Shown one piece after another: positions 34,080 through 40,932 of a stretch of DNA of 42,726 nt. The notes beneath the pieces were generated by a model that did not search any database, was not told the DNA's origin, and was given only the letters and a program-made list of their open reading frames with translations. The position numbers and the translations under genes were made by a program. Location: positions 1 through 42,726 of the forward strand of contig CAJONZ010000085.1 in assembly GCA_905236065.1 (NCBI GenBank). Reading direction: 5' to 3'. Source of the DNA: an uncultured Bacteroidaceae bacterium (GTDB taxonomy: Bacteria > Bacteroidota > Bacteroidia > Bacteroidales > Bacteroidaceae). Positions within the stretch are counted from its first letter, which is position 1, and each line of letters begins with the position of its first letter.

Positions 34080-34634
34080 TTAATCAGGTTCACTACCACC
34101 TTCAGCAAATCCCGACTCCATGGTTGATTCCATTGCTTTGCAAAACTCTTCGGCCATATTGTTCAATTTCACGCAGTCGGCTCGACTGATGTGACGCTTA
34201 TTTGCGTCGTATGGCCAAGGACTTAAAATCAGCACCCGACCAGCAGCACAGGCATCAAAAAGGGCATCGGAGGGTTTGTAATAAGTGTATGCCCTCCCCA
34301 GCTTCTTCACCCCCTGCCAGTATCCACGAATCACGCTACGTATGCTTGTGTCCATAACCCTTGTCACCTGGATGACGGCATGCAAGTGGTCAGGCATCAA
34401 GCAGAACTGGAGAATGCGAATAGCGGGATAGTGTTTGCACATCACATACAGCTCATCAACAACAGCATTGCCCAAAGCCGTACGCTCCACTCGCGCCTGA
34501 GAAGGATCGTTCTGAGGTATCACCAACGTTCCCAACAACGGTTGACGCGACGGCACCGTCAGCGTAATATGATAAATGCCGACACTCCTCCATGCCGTAC
34601 CAGGCTCCTGCCATCGCCATTGATCTTCTGTCAT
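34080..34634 (-). CDS. RAYT-like Y1 (HUH) transposase-related protein
   Basis: 184 residues. The Y1_Tnp signature MPDHLHAVI gives the HUH pair His83 and His85; the N-terminal strand YHITLTV is family-typical and candidate catalytic tyrosines are Tyr105 (IRGYWQGVKK) or Tyr116. There is no second transposon gene or clear IS end, so it looks like a REP-associated, possibly domesticated, enzyme that nicks single-stranded hairpins. Two REP-like palindrome families exist in the window (3360-3478, 37856-37922; 66-84, 37638-37700). None lies directly beside this gene. The extended C terminus (ILSPWPYDANKRHISRADC) is shared by a Bacteroidales subgroup as I recall it. Confidence 0.8.
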   Translation of the reverse strand: MTEDQWRWQEPGTAWRSVGIYHITLTVPSRQPLLGTLVIPQNDPSQARVERTALGNAVVDELYVMCKHYPAIRILQFCLMPDHLHAVIQVTRVMDTSIRSVIRGYWQGVKKLGRAYTYYKPSDALFDACAAGRVLILSPWPYDANKRHISRADCVKLNNMAEEFCKAMESTMESGFAEGGSEPD

Positions 34635-34670
34635 AACGTTCTTCTTTGTCTATTAGATGGCAGCATAATA

Positions 34671-34986
34671 TCAGCCCTTATTGCCGCCGCGTATTAACAA
34701 TCCAAATATACTGTTGGAAAATCTTACACCATCCAGACTGTTTTCGTCGCCACTAATCAAGATTTTTCCAATCTTCCTGGCTTTATACAAATTCTCTGCC
34801 GCATCAATACGATATTTGAAAAACAAATTTTGAAAAATTCCTATTCGCGTCTGAGGATTTGTGCCCAACAAAAGCCCAACCTTATTATATTTAATACTGT
34901 CGATGTCAGAGAACACCTTCCCCTCAGCATTGCTCACCACCAATGAATAACATAAAAGAAAGCAAAAAGTATAACCTTGTCTTCAT
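34671..34986 (-). pseudogene. SanA/ElyC (DUF218, YdcF-like) remnant, frameshifted and truncated
   Basis: The segment KVGLLLGTNPQTRIGIF ... FKYRIDAAENLYKARKIGKILISGDENS (in pieces) is the start of a SanA/ElyC-type DUF218 protein, an inner-membrane protein tied to envelope integrity. The ATG at 34986 opens a good membrane anchor (MKTRLYFLLSFMLFI) but that frame stops after five more codons; a one-nucleotide shift near 34941-34946 restores LVVSNAEGKVFSDIDSIKYN. After the SGD motif homology ends and an unrelated tail runs to the stop at 34671. About half of the domain is missing. The remnant abuts the DUF262-HNH gene (11 nt). Confidence 0.7.
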
Positions 34987-34997
34987 TTTTTGATTCT

Positions 34998-36098
34998 TTA
35001 ATTCTTATTATTTTTCCTACTATTACACGCCCTGCATAGCAGCTGGGCATTTGAGAGTTCCGTCCTGCCGCTGAAGCTCCAGGGACGCTTGTGGTCTACT
35101 GTCAATTCTTCGGCACGGAAATGCTGGTGACAGTTTTCACATTCGTATAAGCCATTCTCGTCTGGGGCCTTTTCTGAGAGTAGGCGGAGTTTGTCGTCTT
35201 GGGTGAAGAAACGCTTGGGGTCAACACGGCAATTGCCGACGATGCCGAGAATCATGGCTTCGATATCTGCATCTTTGGTGAGAGACAAGCGGTAGCCCTC
35301 AGTCTTCATAAAATCGTTGACCTCTTTCCAGATGGCATCCTTGTGCTGAAGCCAAATAGCACGGTCTTTCAGATACTTGACGGAGAACTTGAACTTCAGG
35401 ACAGGAGAGATTTTCGATTTCTCATGGAACACATCACAGATGAAACTGATGTAGGGTTTTATCTTTTTTACCTCATCATTGAAGCTCTCGTCCTTATGCG
35501 ACTTTACGTATTCGTCCAATTCATCTTTCTTGGGGAAGCGACTATCATGACGCACATAGAAGATATACTCCAAAAGATGGCACTTGTTATCTCCGCGATC
35601 AATATTGGCAGTTGGAAGAATCTTCTTGGCGTTGGCATCGTTTCGGATGTAGTAGTCAAGACCTTCCAAATATTCACCATGATACAGACCATTAAGAACT
35701 TCATAGCGAGACAAGGGGACACCAAGCGTATTGATGCGCTTGAAAATCTCACGCTTCTTTTCCTCTGTTCCCCTACATATTATTATAGTAAGGTCTGTCC
35801 CATCTACAACTTGTTGCAAGTCGCTGTTATAAGCATACTCTTTCCAAGTCTTATCGTTGTATTTGTAGTCGCCTTGTTTGAACTTCGTGATTGCCTCTAT
35901 GCGTTGCTTGCCATCAAGCACTTCAAGGATTCCGTCTTCTCGCTCCCAGAGATAGAAGGCAGGCAAGGGGATTCCATGATAGATGCTATCAATGACCAAT
36001 GCCTGTTTAGCTGTATCATACACAATGGCTCGCTGCAACTCTATATCGCTGATAATCTTTCCACTGGCTACTTTCTCATATAGTTCTTTTACTGTCAT
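34998..36098 (-). CDS. DUF262 (GmrSD-N/ParB-like) protein with C-terminal HNH nuclease domain
   Basis: 366 residues. DUF262 at about 1-200 contains the ELQRAIVYDTAKQALVIDSI motif and DGKQR (62-66), the nucleotide-handling signature of the GmrS/DndB-like ParB fold. The C terminus (318-366) is an HNH nuclease: Cys320-x2-Cys323, DHKRPWS with His336, Asn350, and Cys355-x2-Cys358. This joins in one chain the two halves of GmrSD-type restriction. It starts one nucleotide after the methyltransferase stop (TAGAATG) and has a strong Shine-Dalgarno AAGGAGG at 36108-36114, rare in Bacteroidota, so it is translationally coupled to the methyltransferase. Restriction of unmodified DNA is the likely role; base composition is more AT-rich than the flanks. 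Confidence 0.85.
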   Translation of the reverse strand: MTVKELYEKVASGKIISDIELQRAIVYDTAKQALVIDSIYHGIPLPAFYLWEREDGILEVLDGKQRIEAITKFKQGDYKYNDKTWKEYAYNSDLQQVVDGTDLTIIICRGTEEKKREIFKRINTLGVPLSRYEVLNGLYHGEYLEGLDYYIRNDANAKKILPTANIDRGDNKCHLLEYIFYVRHDSRFPKKDELDEYVKSHKDESFNDEVKKIKPYISFICDVFHEKSKISPVLKFKFSVKYLKDRAIWLQHKDAIWKEVNDFMKTEGYRLSLTKDADIEAMILGIVGNCRVDPKRFFTQDDKLRLLSEKAPDENGLYECENCHQHFRAEELTVDHKRPWSFSGRTELSNAQLLCRACNSRKNNKN

Positions 36099-36099
36099 T

Positions 36100-37119
36100 C
36101 TATTTTGCCTCCTTTCTATGTTTAATGACTATTCTGTCCCAAAGACATTTGTAATGTTTATTACCTTCTGGTAAATAGAAACGCATACCACCCTTAGAGT
36201 AAACAGCATCAGGTTCTACACAATCTTTCATTGGATTTCCTAATTGACGACTCGAACCAATGATTTCAAATTGCTTGGGGTTATACTTCTGCATGAAGGT
36301 AATGGGAACGCCCATTTCTCCGTCGTAATCGTAGGGAATCTCTGCAACAGTTGGCACCTCAATTGCATCATAGTTCACATAGCGGGGATAATGCTCAGGA
36401 TTCTCTTCGTAGGAACAACTCAATACTACCTGCTTTTCGTTCTCATCTACTTGCAGGTTGGTGTACCACATAGAACTGCGAGGCGTGTTGTGCTGCTTGG
36501 GAAGTACACTACCGTCAGGACGACGGAAGCCACTCAGATGATAATGATAGCCCACACGGATATTGCCAGCTTGGAAATGTCGGATGATACTTTTCTCCGT
36601 TGGTGCTGTCTGAGGACCAATCACCAAGAATTGCTTCTTGTTCTTCACGAGTATGTCGATAAACTCATCGAACTGACTGAACGGCGGATTGGTGATAATC
36701 ACATCGTAGTGACTGTAGTCAATATCCTGAAAGCGGACACCCTCGCCAGTCTTAGGATTGTAGCCACTCACACTGATAGAACGGAACCCCCATTCCTCGG
36801 CCTGATTGAGCAGATACTCCACAAACTGGCATTTCACCAAGTCGAGCCGCTTCTCTATCTTGGCTTTCGTCTGGGCAATGTCAATGTTCTTGATGGTGCC
36901 TTCCTGCGAGAACAGACTACGTCCAAGGACATAGCCCTCTTCCTTATAGACTATCTCCTCATTATAGCTTTCGTCCCAGTCGCAGGGGCACAGAATCCGC
37001 TTGCCTCGCAACTGCGGCAGATAGTGACGAACTTCTGCGGCAATGTCGTCATAGAGGGTATAATATTCGTCATCGCGTCTGTTCTTACTACCTTGCAGTC
37101 TCTCTGTTCGTTTAACCAT
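36100..37119 (-). CDS. EcoRI-family adenine-specific DNA methyltransferase
   Basis: 339 residues from ATG 37119 (MVKRTERLQGSKN); a GTG at 37128 is an alternative. The sequence fits the EcoRI methylase family: a start with RDDEYYTLYDDIAAEVRHY, the CDWDESYN segment where the family usually has a nucleotide-binding loop, and catalytic motif IV NPPF (Asn144-Phe147) preceded by YSHYDVIIT. The C-terminal half has MPLxGxPxTF-like GVPITFMQKYNPKQFEIIG. It transfers methyl from SAM to adenine N6 in a site that cannot be read from sequence. Upstream gene of the DUF262-HNH protein. Its 5' side carries an 11-bp inverted repeat touching the start (37126-37172) and the hairpin cluster to 37424. No clear Bacteroidota promoter. 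Confidence 0.88.
   Translation of the reverse strand: MVKRTERLQGSKNRRDDEYYTLYDDIAAEVRHYLPQLRGKRILCPCDWDESYNEEIVYKEEGYVLGRSLFSQEGTIKNIDIAQTKAKIEKRLDLVKCQFVEYLLNQAEEWGFRSISVSGYNPKTGEGVRFQDIDYSHYDVIITNPPFSQFDEFIDILVKNKKQFLVIGPQTAPTEKSIIRHFQAGNIRVGYHYHLSGFRRPDGSVLPKQHNTPRSSMWYTNLQVDENEKQVVLSCSYEENPEHYPRYVNYDAIEVPTVAEIPYDYDGEMGVPITFMQKYNPKQFEIIGSSRQLGNPMKDCVEPDAVYSKGGMRFYLPEGNKHYKCLWDRIVIKHRKEAK
36108..36114 (-). promoter_or_regulatory. Strong Shine-Dalgarno for the DUF262-HNH gene
   Basis: AAGGAGG on the minus strand, 9 nt before ATG 36098, inside the last codons of the methyltransferase. Bacteroidota genes seldom use such sites, which supports a foreign origin and fixes the start. Confidence 0.7.
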
Positions 37120-37125
37120 TAATAT

Positions 37126-37424
37126 CACGTTTCTTTAGGTTCACACAAATGGGAGCATCTAAAAGAAACGTGCAGCCAAGCCAATCACCCTTGTTGCAAT
37201 AAGACACAAAGAACGTGGACAATCTTCCTCGTCCACGTCCTTGGGTGCTTGGCCTAACCCGTAATTACAGACGAGTCAGATGCCCACGTATCAAGTGGAC
37301 ATCTGCTCTTTATTCTGTAATTACGTCTTTCTGCGGCCAAGCTTCAAGGACGTTCTTTCGAATAAATAGCAAATGTTGCTAAATTCCCACGAAAATCACT
37401 TTCGGCAGACACCTCGGTGTCGCC
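37126..37424. ncRNA. Cluster of nested hairpins upstream of the methyltransferase; structured RNA or DNA element
   Basis: Perfect inverted repeats: 37126-37136/37162-37172 (11 bp, next to the methyltransferase start); 37213-37220/37231-37238 (8); 37235-37243/37345-37353 (9); 37249-37254/37335-37340 (6); 37261-37271/37314-37324 (11); 37277-37287/37295-37305 (10 of 11, 7-nt loop); 37408-37413/37416-37421 (6, extended by GGC/GCC). Some arms overlap, so alternative folds exist. No convincing gene is present. Whether it acts as RNA leader (minus strand), separate RNA or DNA element is open. Confidence 0.55.
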
Positions 37425-37637
37425 TAAGCACTAAGTCTAATAGACAAGATGCAGTTGCAAAGGTGGGAAAAAATTGGCAAATAAGTGTAATTTTGGTAAG
37501 AAATTTGTTAAAACAAATGCATTATTCTGGTTTTTATGAACTTTTTCAGTGCTTTATTGTCTCTTACTGCATCTATCAGATTGATAAAGCCTCCCAACTC
37601 TGGTTTACTTGAATGGGCCACGTGATTAGCAACTACT

Positions 37638-37700
37638 TTAACCCAAATCGGTCATTAGAAATTAGTCTTGTCTATTTTTCTAATGACCGATCTGGGATAA
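37638..37700. repeat. REP-like repeat family B, inverted pair
   Basis: Left arm 37640-37658 is the exact inverse of 66-84; right arm 37680-37700 (CTAATGACCGATCTGGGATAA) differs at few positions. The two face each other across about 21 nt, as in a REPIN. The flanking stretch 37425-37637 and 37701-37855 shows no gene I can support. Confidence 0.7.
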
Positions 37701-37855
37701 TAGAATCGCTGTAAAGCATCTCTATATTCATTGGTTTCTTGTGATTTTGTTTAACCCCCTTCTATCATCTTATCCTCATTCGTGAAGCGTATCAAAAAAC
37801 AGGGCTTATAACCACTTACCTATCATCTTGTTACAACGCTGAAGTCTTTCGGAGA

Positions 37856-37922
37856 TGACGCAGTACTCTATTCGAATTGACGCAGAACTCTATTCATGAG
37901 AAGAGTTCTGCGTCATTTTGGA
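37856..37922. repeat. REP-like family A, element 2
   Basis: TGACGCAGAACTCT (37878-37891) pairs perfectly with AGAGTTCTGCGTCA (37902-37915) across 10 nt; a diverged direct copy (GACGCAGTACTCTAT) precedes it at 37857-37872. The 21 nt 37902-37922 repeat 3360-3380 exactly, inverted. It lies 24 nt past the stop of the beta-helix gene and could also end its transcript. Confidence 0.75.
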
Positions 37923-37945
37923 ATGAGTTCAAAGGCTTTTCCGTT

Positions 37946-40222
37946 CTACCACCAACGGCCACCGCCGCCAGGACCGACAGGGCCGCCGCCGCCACCCGGA
38001 CCGCCATTACCGCCCGTGTAGGTGGAGAGTGTGACGGAAGAACCGCCGCTGCAATTGCTATAGCCATAGCCATTCCAGAAGCTGGTGCCACTGCCGGTCA
38101 CGCCCGACAGAAGCGATGTGGTGCCAGTGGTATAGACAACCATCGACGTGCCCATGCTGTTGTTGGAAGGAACTTTGAAGGCCAAGGCCAGCGAATTGCT
38201 GCCGTTGTAGAGGGCATACCATGTACCCTTGCTATAGGATGACGTCTGATAGGCCGTTCCGTTGGAGATGCTGGTGCCGTTCTCCAAACCGCCGATAGCC
38301 ACCACATTGCCACCAGTGATGTAGAGCTGTTTCTGCTGCTCCGTGTTGGCATCGATGCCCACTTCCGGCTCTCTCGTGGCCACGGCAAACACCGTACCGC
38401 CCTTGATGTAGAAATTGCCGTTGGCATCCAGTCCGTCGTTGCCGCTTGAATTGCCCATTACATAACCGCCGCTGATGGTGAAATCGCCAGCCGAGTTGAT
38501 GGCATCGTCGCCTGCATACGAATAAACGTAACCGCCTGTAACTGTGAGGGTGCTCTTGCTCTCAATGCCTTCATGGTTTGACGAGGAAGCCACTATCTCA
38601 CCGCCGCTGATGGTCAGTGCCCCGTTGCTCTTGATGGCCTTGGGCGAAGCCGTCAGATTGCTGCTGTAGCGATACTGGCTGCCCGTACTGGTCGCCGAGA
38701 TGGTGCCATCGCCAATGGAGAGTGTACCGTCGGCCTTGATACATTTACCACCCGTGCCCGTCGCCTTCAGTGTCAGCGTACCGCCGTTGATGGTGATGTT
38801 GCCGTCGGCCTTCAGTCCGCCACACCCTTTGGCATCGCCTTCCGTCCCGTCGTATGCCCCAGAACCCGTGGTCGTCACGTTCACCGTGCCACCAGAAATG
38901 GTCATGTTGCCGCCATCGGCCTTGACGCCCTTGCTGGCTGCGCCACTTGTGGTGACCGTAATGTCACCGCCCTGTATATCGACGGTCGCGGCCTTGATGC
39001 CTTTGGCCGTAGAGAAATAGGAAGAGCCCGAACTTTTCGTGGCACCGCTGTTGGTGATCTTCACCTGACCACCCGTACTGGTAAACGTGCCGTCGGCACC
39101 GATGCCACGACCCGCAGCCCCCGTGACGGTAATGGTTGTCTCTCCACCGGCCAACGTGAAGTTTCCGCCGGCCTTGAAACCAGCCGTGTATGAGATGTCG
39201 GTGAGGTCGCTCGCATCCATATCACCCTGGGCGTTCAACACAAGGGTTCCGCCCGTCACACGAATATCGCCGTCGGCCCTCACGCATTTTGTGGCCGTAG
39301 CCACTGCCGTAGCCGTCAAGGTGCCCCCTTCGATATAGACGTTTCCGCTGTCCTCGCCGTCGTGGTCGGTCAGCTCTCCCGTGGATATGGTACCGTCCAA
39401 CTCCACCTGAATGGCATCGTCGCTGGTGGAAATGCCCGTCACACTCACGGAACCACTCTCCATCAAGAAGTATTCACTGACGTGGATGCCATCTTTCAGG
39501 TTGCTACTGCTGCCCGTCATGGCCACATTGAGCGTACAGTTTCTCAGCGTCATGTACTCATTGCTCTTGACACCATGATAGTCGGAACAATTCACATTGA
39601 GCGTTCCCTTGCCCTTGAATTCCGAATGCCCCTTGATGTAGAGACAACCTTTGTAGGTCTTGGTGCCCAAGCCTGTGAGCGTGTTGACCGTTCCCTTCTT
39701 GCAGCTGATGTCGATACGTTTGCCGTTGTTGATGCAGACGGCAGGTCCCGCCGTGTTGGCCAGTGTCACGTCGTTGAGCTCCACCGTGGATTTGTAGCTG
39801 CCCGCCAGATAGAACAGACCATCTGCATACGCGCCCTCGGAACTGCCCGAAAGCAAATAGGTTATCTCGCCGTCATTGTCTGTATCGCTGTTTGTCTGTA
39901 CGACGGACACTTGTGTGCCAGTGACCACCACGTCAACATATTTTGCCACATTACCGGCCACCGTGACGGTAGGCGAAGCACCATAGACGATGCTGACCGT
40001 ACTGTCCGCCACCTCAGCCTCATCAATGGTCATGCCCGTAATGTCGCTGATGGCGAACGTCTTGCCCATGATGGTCAGTGTGGTACCGTCAGCGTAGGTC
40101 ATATCACCCGTTTGGGCGGCAGGAAACTGATAGGTGACGTTTCCCACCGTAACGTTCAGGGTCTGTGCCCCCAGCGAGATTGCCAGCACAAGGGCAGAAA
40201 GGAGTGCATATATCTTTTTCAT
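37946..40222 (-). CDS. Secreted carbohydrate-binding beta-helix protein (Cthe_2159/DUF4353-like) with Gly-rich tail
   Basis: 758 residues, signal peptide 1-19 (ISLGAQ). An N-terminal strand-rich module (about 20-75, TTLTIMGKTFAISDITGMTI) resembles that of the small companion protein encoded upstream. Residues about 110-640 are a right-handed beta-helix built from repeats of the type GIKA..DGNMTISGGTVNVT, with Asp/Gly pairs that in Cthe_2159 relatives bind calcium and acidic polysaccharide. The chain ends in GGNGGPGGGGGPVGPGGGG and RWW. Probably an adhesin or glycan-binding surface protein. Its ATG overlaps the stop of the companion gene by 4 nt, so the two are translated together. Low-complexity repeats make the frame unmistakable. 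Confidence 0.85.
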   Translation of the reverse strand: MKKIYALLSALVLAISLGAQTLNVTVGNVTYQFPAAQTGDMTYADGTTLTIMGKTFAISDITGMTIDEAEVADSTVSIVYGASPTVTVAGNVAKYVDVVVTGTQVSVVQTNSDTDNDGEITYLLSGSSEGAYADGLFYLAGSYKSTVELNDVTLANTAGPAVCINNGKRIDISCKKGTVNTLTGLGTKTYKGCLYIKGHSEFKGKGTLNVNCSDYHGVKSNEYMTLRNCTLNVAMTGSSSNLKDGIHVSEYFLMESGSVSVTGISTSDDAIQVELDGTISTGELTDHDGEDSGNVYIEGGTLTATAVATATKCVRADGDIRVTGGTLVLNAQGDMDASDLTDISYTAGFKAGGNFTLAGGETTITVTGAAGRGIGADGTFTSTGGQVKITNSGATKSSGSSYFSTAKGIKAATVDIQGGDITVTTSGAASKGVKADGGNMTISGGTVNVTTTGSGAYDGTEGDAKGCGGLKADGNITINGGTLTLKATGTGGKCIKADGTLSIGDGTISATSTGSQYRYSSNLTASPKAIKSNGALTISGGEIVASSSNHEGIESKSTLTVTGGYVYSYAGDDAINSAGDFTISGGYVMGNSSGNDGLDANGNFYIKGGTVFAVATREPEVGIDANTEQQKQLYITGGNVVAIGGLENGTSISNGTAYQTSSYSKGTWYALYNGSNSLALAFKVPSNNSMGTSMVVYTTGTTSLLSGVTGSGTSFWNGYGYSNCSGGSSVTLSTYTGGNGGPGGGGGPVGPGGGGRWW

Positions 40223-40593
40223 TTCACTGCGATTTTATAGAGTCCCTTCTTGGTCTGTACCACATAGACACCTTTCTGCATCTGCTCTTTGGAGACTTTG
40301 CGTCCCTGCATATCATAAATGTCAACAATCTCTTCCTGGTTGGTAAAGGACAGTTCCTCAATACCAGCCGTGCTTTCGTCCGTAGTCGAGAAATACATTT
40401 TACTCAGGTTTGCAAGCGTGAACGACTGTTCGCCTGCCTTCAAGGTCGTGCCGTTGAATGTCAATGTCAACGAGGACAGGCTAACTGAGACTTTCGCCCC
40501 ATCAGTCGTCTCAAAGGTCAGATAGGCGTAATCACCTGCCTGCCCCGTCAGTGTTGCCATCAAAGTCAGCAACATCAAAATTTTCTTCTTCAT
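40219..40593 (-). CDS. Small secreted companion protein, T9SS-like C-terminal domain
   Basis: 124 residues. Signal peptide MKKKILMLLTLMATLTGQA. Strand-rich module (LTLTFNGTTLKAGEQSFTL, then LSKMYFSTTDES), then a Por-secretion-like C-terminal region: IVDIYDMQGRKVSKEQMQKG and VYVVQTKKGLYKIAVK. The layout matches 33453-33914, and here too the gene directly precedes a large secreted protein, overlapping it by 4 nt. The -7 box at 40636-40643 gives a leader of about 35 nt. Function unknown. Confidence 0.8.
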   Translation of the reverse strand: MKKKILMLLTLMATLTGQAGDYAYLTFETTDGAKVSVSLSSLTLTFNGTTLKAGEQSFTLANLSKMYFSTTDESTAGIEELSFTNQEEIVDIYDMQGRKVSKEQMQKGVYVVQTKKGLYKIAVK

Positions 40594-40635
40594 AAAAAAC
40601 TGCGTTAGTTAGTTGGTAATAGGTCAAAAACCGTG

Positions 40636-40643
40636 CAAAATTA
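40636..40643 (-). promoter_or_regulatory. Promoter -7 box of the companion/beta-helix operon
   Basis: Minus strand TAATTTTG matches TAnnTTTG; no good TTTG at -33. The rest of 40594-40932 holds this, the divergent box at 40859 and no gene. Confidence 0.5.
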
Positions 40644-40858
40644 CGGATAATATTTTTCTTATAACCCCCAACAAGGGGAAATATATTTTACCGAGGAGCC
40701 TCTTTTAACTTTATTCGGCATAAATCCACATATTTTTGCAGAAAATGGTGTGTCTTTCCGTCGTAACGGCGATGGAAAGCCGTTATCTTGAAATAGCGAA
40801 ATATAAACAACAAATTAATTTTAACGTCCGAAGCGCACATTGTTACAAAATAATTGTT

Positions 40859-40866
40859 TACCTTTG
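40859..40866 (+). promoter_or_regulatory. Promoter -7 box of the lipoprotein hydrolase
   Basis: TACCTTTG fits TAnnTTTG, 67 nt before ATG 40933. A TTG at 40840-40842 is 16 nt upstream, shorter than usual. Confidence 0.5.
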
Positions 40867-40932
40867 CTGTGGTTTCTATAAAAAGAATAATGAAGCGACC
40901 AAAAGAATGAATAAACATTAATAAAAGATACT

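Noticed and set aside
34080..34634. Complete IS200/IS605 element
   Set aside because: No TnpB, no hairpin ends or target signature around the gene; a RAYT-like single gene fits better.
37373..37612. 79-codon open frame within the hairpin-rich gap
   Set aside because: The product resembles no family I know, spans a strong hairpin (37404-37424), and has no ribosome site; most likely chance.
37857..37915. CRISPR array from repeated GACGCAG words
   Set aside because: Repeats are in mixed orientation with irregular short spacers and no cas genes; they are a palindromic element.
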